From 62-47 sp051954235 (GTDB taxonomy: Bacteria; Pseudomonadota; Alphaproteobacteria; Rhizobiales; Xanthobacteraceae): a stretch of 64,000 nucleotides of DNA. The notes beneath the pieces were generated by a model. That model did not search any database and was not told where the DNA came from. It was given only the letters and a program-made list of their open reading frames with translations. Positions 54,949 to 63,897 of this stretch are shown piece by piece. The position numbers and the translations under genes are program-made. Position 1 is the stretch's first letter. Every line of letters starts with the position of its first letter. The DNA is taken from assembly GCA_051954235.1 (NCBI GenBank), contig JBQCHY010000116.1:97096-161095 (forward strand), written 5' to 3'.

Positions 54949-56769
54949 TTACGCCACCAAGTCCTTCGCCTTCTCGGCACGCTTGCGCTCGTTCGGATCG
55001 AGATGCTTCTTGCGCAAACGGATCGACTTCGGCGTGATCTCCACCAGCTCGTCGTCCTCGATGTAGGCCAGCGCCTTTTCCAGCGTCATGCGGATCGGCG
55101 GCGTCAGGCGCACTGCTTCGTCCTTCGAGGTGGTGCGGATGTTGGTGAGCTGCTTGCCCTTGAGCACGTTGATCTCGAGATCGTTGTCGCGGGTGTGCTC
55201 ACCGACGATCATGCCCTTGTAGACCTTCCAGCCCGGCTCGATCATCATCGGGCCGCGATCTTCGAGCTTGAACATCGCATAGGCAACCGCCTCGCCCTGA
55301 TCGTTGGAAATCAGCACGCCGTTGCGGCGTCCCGCGATCTCGCCCTTGAACGGCAGATAATCGTGGAACAGGCGGTTCATGATCGCCGTGCCCTTGGTGT
55401 CGGTCATCAACTCGCCCTGATAGCCGATCAGGCCGCGGGTCGGCGCGTAGAACACCAGCCGCAGGCGATTGCCGCCGGACGGCCGCATCTCGATCATCTC
55501 AGCCTTGCGCTCGCTCATCTTCTGGACGACGACGCCGGAGAATTCCTCGTCAACGTCGATGACGACTTCCTCGACCGGCTCCAACAGTTGGCCATTGTCG
55601 TCCTTGGTCAACACGACGCGCGGACGGGACACCGACAGTTCGAAACCTTCGCGGCGCATGGTCTCTATCAGGATCGCAAGCTGCAATTCGCCGCGGCCCG
55701 ACACTTCCATCGAATCCTTGTCGGCGGCTTCCACCACGCGTAGCGCAACATTGCCTTCGGCCTCGCGCAGCAGACGGTCGCGGATCATGCGGCTCGTCAC
55801 CTTGTCGCCTTCGGTGCCGGCGAGCGGCGAGTTGTTGACGATGAACGACATCGACACCGTCGGCGGATCGATCGCCTGCGCCTGAATCGGCGCCTCGACG
55901 GCCGGATCGCAGAAGGTGTCGGCGACGGTGCCCTTGGTCAGGCCGGCGATGGCGACGATGTCGCCCGCTTCGGCAATGTCGAGCGGCACGCGCTCAAGAC
56001 CGCGGAACGCGAGGATCTTCGAAATGCGCCCGGTCTCCACCGTCTTGCCGTCGCGCGACAGCACCTTCACCGACTGGTTTGGCTTCACGGTGCCCGACGC
56101 GATGCGGCCGGTGATGATGCGGCCGAGATAGGGATTGGCTTCGAGAATGGTGCCAAGCAGGCGGAACGGTCCCTCTTCGACCACCGGCGGCGCGACGTGC
56201 TTGAGCACCAGTTCGAACAGCGGCTTCATGCCATTGCCGTTGTCCTCCGGCGACACGCCCATCCAGCCGTTCTTGCCCGAACCGTAGAGGATCGGGAAAT
56301 CGAGTTGCTCGTCGGTGGCGTCGAGCGCGGCGAACAGATCGAATACCTCGTTGAGCACTTCGGTGGCGCGGCCGTCGGGACGATCGACCTTGTTGATGGC
56401 GACGATCGGCTTGAGGCCGAGCTTCAGCGCCTTGCCGACCACGAACTTGGTCTGCGGCATCGGGCCTTCGGCGGCATCGACCAGCACGATCACGCCGTCC
56501 ACCATCGAGAGGATGCGCTCCACCTCGCCGCCGAAGTCGGCGTGGCCGGGGGTGTCGACGATGTTGATCTGGGTATCGCCCCACTGCACCGAGGTGCACT
56601 TGGCGAGAATGGTGATGCCGCGCTCGCGCTCGAGATCGTTGGAGTCCATCGCGCGCTCGGTAACGCGCTGGTTGTCGCGATAGACGCCGGACTGTTGCAG
56701 CAATTTGTCGACGAGAGTGGTCTTGCCATGGTCGACGTGAGCAATAATGGCGATGTTGCGGAGATTCAT
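54949..56769 (-). CDS. typA: Ribosome-associated GTPase TypA/BipA
   Basis: This translation-factor GTPase of 606 residues binds the ribosome and supports assembly and stress adaptation. The P-loop AHVDHGKTTL is at residues 10-19, and DTPGHADFGGEVER, NKVDRPD and the EF-G-like C-terminal domains follow. The C terminus is basic (RLRKKHLDPNERKRAEKAKDL). It is a single gene. It is the most conserved protein in the window and a good marker for placing the genome. Confidence 0.96.
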   Translation of the reverse strand: MNLRNIAIIAHVDHGKTTLVDKLLQQSGVYRDNQRVTERAMDSNDLERERGITILAKCTSVQWGDTQINIVDTPGHADFGGEVERILSMVDGVIVLVDAAEGPMPQTKFVVGKALKLGLKPIVAINKVDRPDGRATEVLNEVFDLFAALDATDEQLDFPILYGSGKNGWMGVSPEDNGNGMKPLFELVLKHVAPPVVEEGPFRLLGTILEANPYLGRIITGRIASGTVKPNQSVKVLSRDGKTVETGRISKILAFRGLERVPLDIAEAGDIVAIAGLTKGTVADTFCDPAVEAPIQAQAIDPPTVSMSFIVNNSPLAGTEGDKVTSRMIRDRLLREAEGNVALRVVEAADKDSMEVSGRGELQLAILIETMRREGFELSVSRPRVVLTKDDNGQLLEPVEEVVIDVDEEFSGVVVQKMSERKAEMIEMRPSGGNRLRLVFYAPTRGLIGYQGELMTDTKGTAIMNRLFHDYLPFKGEIAGRRNGVLISNDQGEAVAYAMFKLEDRGPMMIEPGWKVYKGMIVGEHTRDNDLEINVLKGKQLTNIRTTSKDEAVRLTPPIRMTLEKALAYIEDDELVEITPKSIRLRKKHLDPNERKRAEKAKDLVA

Positions 56770-57193
56770 GGGCTTGCTTCTTCAGGTTCTCGATGGCCGT
56801 GTCCGGCGCTGCGTTCAACACCGGAATTGCGGGACATGTGGTTTGAAAGGCAAAAGAGCGCAACGCCGCGCCGTCCGGCGCATGCCGGCGGAAGGCTCGA
56901 TCAGTATCCGGTCTGGCTTGGCCAGGTCATGGATAGGGCCTGTTTCCTGCGTCCGCCCGGGCATGCCCGCAGGCGGGGACGACATCCGCCACAAGCGATC
57001 CAACGAACGGCCGACGTGCCGGATCGTTCCGAACCGATGGGCAAGGACATGGTTAAAAAGCAGGTGCCCGGCTCTGTGTCGAACCGGGCACCCTCGTTGC
57101 GGTGCAATATAATCCAGTTCACAACTAAAAACAACGCCCCCGGCTTGTCTTTCGGTGATTTTCCGACCGCCGGATACCTTCCACGTCATGCGT
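56770..57193. other. Gene-free stretch between bipA and the Crp-type gene
   Basis: No convincing protein is present; several overlapping frames are open but not protein-like. It holds the bipA promoter region (not resolved) and the terminator of the Crp-type gene at 57054-57092. Confidence 0.55.
57054..57092 (-). terminator. Intrinsic terminator of the Crp-family gene
   Basis: A 9-bp perfect stem, GGTGCCCGG (57063-57071) with CCGGGCACC (57084-57092), is followed on the minus strand by TGCTTTTT. This is the classic hairpin plus T-run, about 100 bases after the gene's stop. Confidence 0.8.
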
Positions 57194-57955
57194 TCAGGCG
57201 GTTTCGGGCTCCTCGGTCGGATAAACGCCGCTCAACACCTCCTCGAAATGGCTTTTCACCGATTCGTTGCAGAGGCAGGCCCGCTCCTGCAACGCGGCGC
57301 GGTTGCGCACCAGGACGGCGCCCCGCCGTGTCTCCAGCATGCCCTCCGCCTTGAAGACCTGGACCACCCGGCTGGCATAGCTGCGCCCGACACCCAGCAT
57401 GGTGGCCAGTTGCTCGTGGGTCAGCGCCACCCGCTCACTGCCGGTGCGCTCCATCGCCGCGAGAATCCATTTCGCCGCCCGCTGCTCGATGGTGTGGATG
57501 GCATTGCAGGCGGTGGACTGGAAAAGCTGCGCCACCATACAGTCAGCATAGCGCGCAAATAGATTGCGCAGGGTCGGCGACTTCATCTTCGCCGCCTCCA
57601 GCGCCCCGACCCGCAACCGCACGAACGGGCCGCCGAATTTCACCGTGATGCGCGAATACGCCGGCAGAAAGCCGTGGCTGACGATGCCGCCGACCGCCCC
57701 CTCGCGGCCGATCAGGATGGTTTCGACATCGCGGCCGTCCTCGTTGGCGATCAGATAGGACGCAAGACTGGGTCCACACGGGAAGTGCACCACGGCGACA
57801 TCGTCTCCCGGATTGTAGAGCAGTTCGCCGCCCGGCAGCGTGCAGGGATCGAGATGCGACGCCAGCAAGGCGTAGTCGGCCGCTCTCATCTTCCGCAACA
57901 GATTGTTGCTGGGAGGCTTTTTGCTGTCCTGCGAAACTGCCTGGCTCGTATCCAT
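57194..57955 (-). CDS. Crp/Fnr-family transcription regulator
   Basis: The 253-residue regulator has an N-terminal cyclic-nucleotide-like beta domain and a C-terminal winged helix-turn-helix (LTHEQLATMLGVGRSYASRVVQVFKAEGML). The N-terminal FNR-type Cys cluster is absent, so direct oxygen sensing by an Fe-S cluster is unlikely. ATG 57955 (MDTSQAV) is preferred. It is divergent from a single-domain receiver gene, a pairing common in bradyrhizobia, and ends with a clear terminator. Confidence 0.88.
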   Translation of the reverse strand: MDTSQAVSQDSKKPPSNNLLRKMRAADYALLASHLDPCTLPGGELLYNPGDDVAVVHFPCGPSLASYLIANEDGRDVETILIGREGAVGGIVSHGFLPAYSRITVKFGGPFVRLRVGALEAAKMKSPTLRNLFARYADCMVAQLFQSTACNAIHTIEQRAAKWILAAMERTGSERVALTHEQLATMLGVGRSYASRVVQVFKAEGMLETRRGAVLVRNRAALQERACLCNESVKSHFEEVLSGVYPTEEPETA

Positions 57956-58175
57956 CCCGCACCTTTCCGGCGGCATCTTATACCTGCTCTCGTCACCGTT
58001 ATGTTCACTAGTGGACAGACAGACGCCGGGGAGGTGTGTTCGGTTCCATGCGGAACCGGATTTGTGCTTGCAAGGCATCTTCGGCACGCCGCGCCATCCC
58101 TCTCTTTCTAAAAACCTGATCGATGCCGCGCCGCTGCGCGGCCAATGTCCTTTCGCCACGAAAGTTGCCTTCGCC

Positions 58176-58535
58176 ATGCCGAACGACGTGCTGATTGTCG
58201 AAGACGACACCATCATCGCCATCGATTTCGAAGCGACGATCATGGAGTTGGGCGTTGAACAGGTACGGACAGCCATCCATGCCGCCGATGCACTGGCGAT
58301 GATCGCGGAACGCGCGCCGGATTTCGCGCTGCTCGATGTCGGGCTCGGCGACGATACCAGCTTCGAGGTCGCCGACCGGCTCGATGCGTTGAAGATTCCC
58401 TATGCCTTCGTCACCGGTTATCGCGCCGATGTCGCCCTGGCGAGCCGGTTCGCCGGCAAGCCGGTGCTGAGCAAGCCGTGTCTGCGCGAAGAGCTGGAAG
58501 CCGCGCTGCGCGGCAGCCCGGAGCCGGCGGAGTAG
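58176..58535 (+). CDS. Single-domain response regulator
   Basis: The 119-residue receiver protein has acidic residues E9, D10 and D11, phospho-acceptor D54 in FALLDVGLG, and the conserved Lys in LSKPC. There is no output domain, so it probably acts as a phosphate shuttle or by binding a partner. ATG 58176 is chosen; a longer reading from 57903 is not receiver-like. It is divergent from the Crp-type gene. Confidence 0.88.
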   Translation: MPNDVLIVEDDTIIAIDFEATIMELGVEQVRTAIHAADALAMIAERAPDFALLDVGLGDDTSFEVADRLDALKIPYAFVTGYRADVALASRFAGKPVLSKPCLREELEAALRGSPEPAE

Positions 58536-58558
58536 GCTGGACGAGATTGTGTTAGACC

Positions 58559-58642
58559 GTCATTGCGAGCGAAGCGAAGCAATCCAGACAGCCACAAGGA
58601 AAAGCTGGATTGCTTCGTCGCTGTCGCTCTTCGCGATGACGG
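58559..58642. repeat. Dispersed palindromic repeat, CATTGCGAGC family
   Basis: Arms GTCATTGCGAGCGAAGCGAAGC...AATCCAG and CTGGATTGCTTCGTCG...TCGCGATGACGG lie in the gap between the receiver gene and the convergent phoD pseudogene. It is the third copy of this family. Confidence 0.85.
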
Positions 58643-58652
58643 ACAGAGCACG

Positions 58653-60211
58653 CTATCCCATCTTCGGATCGAGCTTGGTCGACCATAGCAGCGCGTCGGC
58701 ACGGTCGCGCAGGCTGACGGTCATTTGTCCCGACGTGCCCTCGATGTGAACGTGGCCGAAGAACTGCATGCCTTCGGTCGGCGGCAGGTTCTGTCGGTTC
58801 GCGCCGGGTGCTTTCACGAAACGCACTTCGGGGCCGAACGTATTGTCGAGAGCTGCGGGACCGAAGGTGCCGGCATGCAGCGGCCCGGATACGAACTCCC
58901 AGAACGGATCGAAATCCTGAAACTGCGCTTTGTTCGGATCGTAGAAATGCGCGGCGGCGTAGTGCACGTCTGCGGTCAGCCATACCGTGTTGACGATGCC
59001 AGACGTCTTGATGAAACGCAGCAGATCCGCGATCTCCAATTCGCGGCCGCGGGCCGGGCCATCACCTTGCGCGACGGCTTCGGAGCCGCGCTTGTTCGGC
59101 GCGTCGTCATAGACGATGAGGCTGATCGGCATGTCGGACGCGATCACCTTCCACGTCGCCTTTGAATTCAGCAGTTCGCGCTTCAGCCACGCCAATTGAT
59201 CGGGACCGATGAAGTAGCTGTCCGGTCCATATTCGGTTTGCAGATTGGGACCGTTCGGCCCGCGATAGCTGCGCTCGTCGAGCACGAAGACATCGAGATG
59301 CGGCCCGTAGTGAATGGTGCGATAGACCCGGCCCGGCTCCTGAATGCTTTCGCGGATCGGGTACATCTCGTGGAAGGCCTGCGCGCCCCGCGCGGCGAGC
59401 AAAGGGATATCGCGCACCTTGTAGGCCGCCGGCAATTCCTTCGACAACGACCAGTTGTTGGTAATCTCGTGATCGTCCCACTGTACGAAGATCGGCACTT
59501 CGGCATTGAAGGCACGGAGTGCTCGTCGAGCAGATTGTATTTGTGCGCGGCGCGAAACTCGGTGAGCGTTTCCGCGACCTTGGCCTTCTCTTCGACGACG
59601 AGGTTCTTCCACACCTTGCCGTCCGGTAGTTTCACTTCGCTGACGATCGGTCCATCGGCGTAAATCGTATCGCCGGAATGCAACAGGAAGTCCGGCTTGT
59701 ACTTGCGCATGGTGGCATAGGTGAACATGCCGCCGTCATCGGGATTGATACCCCAGCCCTGGCCGGCAACGTCGCCACCCCAAACGAAGCTGACATCGCG
59801 GCGGCCCGCCGGCGCGGTACGGAAGCGGCCGACCACCGGTTCGCTCTCGACGCTCGAGTGCGAGAGATCGCGAAATTTGACGCGATAGAAAATGTCCTGA
59901 TCGGAGGGCAGATTGTCGACCAACAGCTTCGCGGTGAAGTCGGTTTCCGGCAGCGCGGCGATCGGTGGCAGCGCACGCGCGTTGCGGAACGACTCGGTGG
60001 TGGAAACTTCGACCAGCATCTGCGAGGGACGATCCGCGCGCGACCAGATCACGCCGCCATCGATGCCGACATCGCCGGACTGCACGCCATGGCCGATCAA
60101 CGGACGATCCACCGCACGGCTGAGATACGGCATCGCTATATTGCCGGCGAGGCCGATGCCGGTCGCAGTCGCGGTGGTGAGAAAACGGCGGCGGGACAGG
60201 CGAAACGTCAT
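58653..60211 (-). pseudogene. phoD: Alkaline phosphatase D (PhoD) gene with a frameshift
   Basis: PhoD enzymes are Tat-exported phosphodiesterases/phosphatases. The N-terminal half (60211 to about 59515) has the twin-arginine signal SRRRFLTTATATGIGLAG, GDVAGQGWG and the metal motif LLHSGDTIYADGP. The C-terminal half, in the next frame, has WDDHEITNNW, LDERSYRG and TADVHYAAAH. The frames join near 59515-59524, where YNLLDEH should continue LRAFNAEVP; one base appears to be missing. The ribosome site AAGGAGG before 60211 is excellent. It may be a real lesion or a sequencing error. Confidence 0.85.
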
Positions 60212-60296
60212 CGGTGCCTCCTTGGAATCGTTTAAGGGAGGCAATCTCTATGCAGCGGCTCTCTGACAGTCGCGGGACGTTTGCGTGACAGATTGA

Positions 60297-61787
60297 TTAC
60301 GATGAACTGGCGACCAATTGCACGTTGGCCGCAAGAGTCTCGCTGGAGGATTCCTTCGGCGCATCCGGCGACCGTGTCGCCAGCCACGCCTTTCGATCCG
60401 CCACCGCGTTGTGGAACTGCTCCAACGCAATCTGGAACGCGGTGAGCGACCCTTCCTCGATGCCTCCGCGCTCGAAACAATCGAGCGTGCCGCGCATGAT
60501 GTCGTCGGCTTCGGCCTGCATGCGGTCTAGCTCATCGATGGAATTGCTGCGCCGCGCCAGCGCCAGCATGTCGAGCAGCCGCCCGCGCTGCGAGGTGTTG
60601 CTGACGCGCTCGTCTCGCCGGAAGTAACTGGCGAACCACGCACCGAGAGAACCCAGCGCCGAGAGCCCCATCAGGCCCCACCAGATGTAATCGCTGTAGC
60701 GGTCGAGGAACGACTTCTCCTCACCGTCGACATAGGCGGCAGCGCCCGGATGCGCCGGCACTACGGCGTCCTTGTCGGTGTCGGGCGTTTCGATTTTCGC
60801 CGCGAGCGGGAAGTCGGTTGCGACTTCCTGCCGGATCGCAAATATCTGCCGCGTCAGGCTCGCCACGGTAGCCTCGGAGAGATTATCCCGCGCCACGATG
60901 TGATGCGCGAAACTGATGGTCTTGATCTCGTTCTGCGGACGCGCTGGCGCGCCTCCGAAAACGCCCGCGGGAATCTCCGCTGTCTCGTAGACCGGATAGT
61001 TCTGCGCGATGGCATCGGCGGCATCGATTGGCAGGAACGTCGGCGAGCCAGCATCGCGCAAGGCTGCCGCGATGGTTTCCGAGATCAGACGGCCGCCGAT
61101 CGGGCCCGCCGCGAGATAGGCGTCGGCCTTGTGGTTCCGGATGGCATCGGCGATTTCGGGCGGCGCGAACTGAACGACCGTCACCTTGTCATGTTCGATG
61201 CCGTACTGGCGCAGGATGATATCCAACAGCTTCACATTGGCCTGCGTCCGCCCGATCACGCCGATGCGGCGGCCGGCGAGCTGCGAGATGCTGGTGATCT
61301 TCGCGTCGCTACCCTGCGCAGCGGCGTCTGCTACGGGTTGCGACGGCACCAGCAGCATGACCACGTTCTTGCGTAACGTCACGACGGCCTGCGCGTTCTT
61401 CGGAATGTCGAGATCGCCGCGCACGACCGCCAGATCGGCCGTTTCGTCCTTGATCGCCGTGGCACTGGCGTTGATGTTGTCGGTGAGCACCGGACGCAGC
61501 CGGACCGACTCATGTTGGCGCGCGAACACCTGCGCCATGGTCTGGATCACCTTGACGTCGTCGCTGTTGGTCGGACCGACGGCGATCCGCAACGTCACCG
61601 GACGCATCGCGAAGTAATAGGCCCCGGCGACCAGCCCGATCAACGCCAGCGTGCCCGCCAACGTGATCAGCATGACCTTGCGCTTGGCGGAGCGCGGCGA
61701 CAGCGGCGCGGGTACGCTCTCCGGTGCGGCGCTCAATGTCGGCGACCCGATCGTGTCAACAGTCGTCTCCCGGTGAAAGATTGGCAA
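60297..61787 (-). CDS. TAXI-family solute-binding protein with membrane anchors and cytoplasmic tail
   Basis: The 496-residue protein has an N-terminal membrane helix (38-60), a periplasmic TAXI-type (TRAP-associated extracytoplasmic immunogenic) binding domain (about 65-360), a second membrane helix (367-389) and a 107-residue cytoplasmic tail. Ordinary TAXI proteins are soluble and work with a TRAP permease, which is absent here. The tail contains a helical segment (IDELDRMQAEADDIMRGTLDCFERG). The layout suggests a receptor-like role. It lies upstream of phoD on the same strand. Confidence 0.82.
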   Translation of the reverse strand: MPIFHRETTVDTIGSPTLSAAPESVPAPLSPRSAKRKVMLITLAGTLALIGLVAGAYYFAMRPVTLRIAVGPTNSDDVKVIQTMAQVFARQHESVRLRPVLTDNINASATAIKDETADLAVVRGDLDIPKNAQAVVTLRKNVVMLLVPSQPVADAAAQGSDAKITSISQLAGRRIGVIGRTQANVKLLDIILRQYGIEHDKVTVVQFAPPEIADAIRNHKADAYLAAGPIGGRLISETIAAALRDAGSPTFLPIDAADAIAQNYPVYETAEIPAGVFGGAPARPQNEIKTISFAHHIVARDNLSEATVASLTRQIFAIRQEVATDFPLAAKIETPDTDKDAVVPAHPGAAAYVDGEEKSFLDRYSDYIWWGLMGLSALGSLGAWFASYFRRDERVSNTSQRGRLLDMLALARRSNSIDELDRMQAEADDIMRGTLDCFERGGIEEGSLTAFQIALEQFHNAVADRKAWLATRSPDAPKESSSETLAANVQLVASSS

Positions 61788-61966
61788 ACAGAGGTTGGCA
61801 AATCGAGCGACCCATGGACCTCGCCACGGGAAGGCCTGGATTGGAAAGGCTTGGAACGGCTTTGGTTCAATATTGTGGCACGGATCGATACCGGCTGTTT
61901 CGGTGTTAGAATAAAGTTCGCGTGAAGACGCGCACCGGACCGGGAAACCAGCGCGGAGGTATGGAC

Positions 61967-62272
61967 ATGGTGGAACGACTAACGAAGGACGCGCGCGCCG
62001 CCGCGCTGAGGGAACTCAAGGGCTGGGCCGAGGTGGAGGGCCGCGACGCCATCAGCCGAACCTTCGTGTTCAAGGATTTCAACGAGGCGTTCGGCTTCAT
62101 GGCCCGGGTGGCGGTGGCGGCTGAGAAGGCCGATCACCACCCGGAATGGCGCAACGTCTACAAGACGGTAGAGGTCACGCTGTCGACCCACGATGCCGGC
62201 GGCGTTACCGCACGCGACATCGATCTGGCCAAGGCCATGAATGCCGCTGCTGCGCAGCTCGGCGTCTCATAA
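61967..62272 (+). CDS. Pterin-4a-carbinolamine dehydratase family protein
   Basis: The 101-residue protein recycles the pterin cofactor of aromatic amino acid hydroxylases, or acts as a small coactivator. FKDFNEAFGFMARVAVAAEKADHHPEW contains the paired histidines and Trp typical of the active site, and VYKTVEVTLSTHDAGGVTARDIDLAKAMN completes the fold. GGAGGT six bases before ATG 61967 settles the start over 61961. No hydroxylase gene is adjacent. Confidence 0.92.
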   Translation: MVERLTKDARAAALRELKGWAEVEGRDAISRTFVFKDFNEAFGFMARVAVAAEKADHHPEWRNVYKTVEVTLSTHDAGGVTARDIDLAKAMNAAAAQLGVS

Positions 62273-62365
62273 CCACCGCTTGCACCGGCGCCGGCGCGTG
62301 ACCAGATAATGGGCGCGGAGCGGTTGGCTCCGGCCTTCCTACCGCACGGTTCGAGGAAACTTGCG

Positions 62366-62743
62366 ATGACAGCCGAGCAGACCATGGACTTTGAGCCGGC
62401 CGCGCGTCTGGCCGAAGACCCGGCGCGGGTGCGTAAGGAGTTCTGGAAGAAGCTGAAGCGCGTCGCGGCGAAGCTGCCCTTTGTCGAGGACTTGCTGGCA
62501 GCTTACTACTGCGCATTCGACCGGCAGACGCCGCGCCATGTGCAGGCGGCGCTGCTCGGCGCGCTGGCCTATTTCATCCTGCCGTTCGATTTCATGCCGG
62601 ACCTGATGCCGGTGCTCGGCTTCACCGACGACGCCGCGGTGGTCGCCACCGCGCTTCGCATGGTCGCGAGCCACATCAAGCCCGAACACCGCGACGCCGC
62701 CCACGCGGCGTTGAAGCGTGGGCTGGAGGATGACGCTTCCTAG
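62366..62743 (+). CDS. DUF1232 (YkvA-like) membrane protein
   Basis: The 125-residue protein has one amphipathic/hydrophobic region (LGALAYFILPFDFMPDLMPVLGFTDDAAVV) that defines DUF1232, in a region predicted to lie at the membrane. GAGGAAA precedes ATG 62366. It may be cotranscribed with the pterin dehydratase gene 93 bp upstream. Function unknown. Confidence 0.85.
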   Translation: MTAEQTMDFEPAARLAEDPARVRKEFWKKLKRVAAKLPFVEDLLAAYYCAFDRQTPRHVQAALLGALAYFILPFDFMPDLMPVLGFTDDAAVVATALRMVASHIKPEHRDAAHAALKRGLEDDAS

Positions 62744-62799
62744 CAAGATAGCACTCGAAGGAAGCGAGAGCAGGTTTCGCTCAGATAGAACTAGCAACT

Positions 62800-62891
62800 C
62801 GTCATGGCCGGGCTTGTCCCGGCCATCTACGTCTTTGCGGAAATACAGAAAAAAGAAGACGTGGATGCCCGGGACAAGCCCGGGCATGACG
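62800..62891. repeat. Dispersed palindromic repeat, GTCATGGCCGGGC family
   Basis: Two hairpin arms (GTCATGGCCGGGC...CCCGGCCATC and GCCCGGG...CCCGGGCATGAC) with complementary TACGTCTT / AAGACGTGG lie between the convergent DUF1232 and quinone oxidoreductase genes. Fourth copy of the family. Confidence 0.85.
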
Positions 62892-62922
62892 GAAACGGAA
62901 TTTCGAGAATTCTGACGCATCC

Positions 62923-63897
62923 TCACGGATGCAGGATCACCTTGCCCATCGCCTGACGACCGGCGAGCACCTTCAATGCATCGGTGGTCTGCGCCAGCGG
63001 GAAAGTGCGGTCGACGTGCGACGACAGCTTGCCTTCTGCGGTCCACCTCGCCAGCCGCTCGAGGTTGGCGCGGTTCTTCGCCGGATTGATCTTGGTCCAC
63101 GCGCCCCAGAACACGCCGCGGATATCGCAGCCTTTCAGCAGCGCGAGGTTGAGCGGCATCTTCGGAATTTCTCCGGCGGCGAAACCGATCACCAGGAAAC
63201 GGCCTTCCCAGGCAATGGCGCGTAGCGCGGCTTCCGAATAGCTGCCGCCGACCGGATCATAGATGATGTCGACGCCCTTGCCGCCGGTGAGTTTCTTCAA
63301 GCCTTCCTTGAGGTCTTCCTTGCTGTAGTTCAGCGTCAGTTCGGCGCCATGCTCCTTCGCGAACGCCAGCTTCTCATCGGAGGACGCGCAGGCGATCACC
63401 TTGAGCCCCAGCAGCTTGCCGATCTCGCAGGCCGCGAGGCCGGTGCCGCCGGCGGCCCCGAGCACCGCGAGCGTCTCGCCCGCTTTCGGGCTGGCGCGAT
63501 CTTCCAAGGCATGCAGCGTGGTGCCGTAGATGATGGTGATGCCGGCGGCGCGGTCGAAATCGAGATTGTCCGGAATCTTGATGATGGCTGACGCCGGCAA
63601 GGCGATCTTCTCGCGCGCGCCGTTGTGTCCGCACGACGCCATCACGCGATCGCCGACCCTGAGATCGGTAACGCCGGCGCCGACGCTCTCGATCACACCG
63701 GCGACTTCCGCCGACGGCGAGAACGGGAACGGCGGTTTGATCTGGTACTTGCCCTGAATCATCAGGAGATCAAAGAAATTCAGCGCCGCCGCTTTGATCG
63801 CGATCACCGCCTCGCCGGGACCGGCGACCGGATCGGGAATATCCGCCAGCACGAGATCGTCGGGGCCGCAATATTGGGAGCAGAGGATGGCTTTCAT
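62923..63897 (-). CDS. NADPH:quinone oxidoreductase, zinc-type alcohol dehydrogenase fold
   Basis: The 324-residue medium-chain dehydrogenase has the Rossmann loop GAAGGTGLAACEIGKLLG and opens with AILCSQYCGPDDLVLADIPDP, as in quinone/enoyl reductases. No structural zinc Cys cluster is visible, as expected for the quinone oxidoreductase subgroup. ATG 63897 is chosen, with AGGTG just upstream, over an in-frame GTG at 63903. Beyond it, 63898-64000 shows nothing further. Confidence 0.88.
   Translation of the reverse strand: MKAILCSQYCGPDDLVLADIPDPVAGPGEAVIAIKAAALNFFDLLMIQGKYQIKPPFPFSPSAEVAGVIESVGAGVTDLRVGDRVMASCGHNGAREKIALPASAIIKIPDNLDFDRAAGITIIYGTTLHALEDRASPKAGETLAVLGAAGGTGLAACEIGKLLGLKVIACASSDEKLAFAKEHGAELTLNYSKEDLKEGLKKLTGGKGVDIIYDPVGGSYSEAALRAIAWEGRFLVIGFAAGEIPKMPLNLALLKGCDIRGVFWGAWTKINPAKNRANLERLARWTAEGKLSSHVDRTFPLAQTTDALKVLAGRQAMGKVILHP

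Noticed and set aside
58653..60244. Two separate phosphatase genes
   Set aside because: The two readings are consecutive halves of one PhoD with a single frame change; each alone lacks essential motifs.
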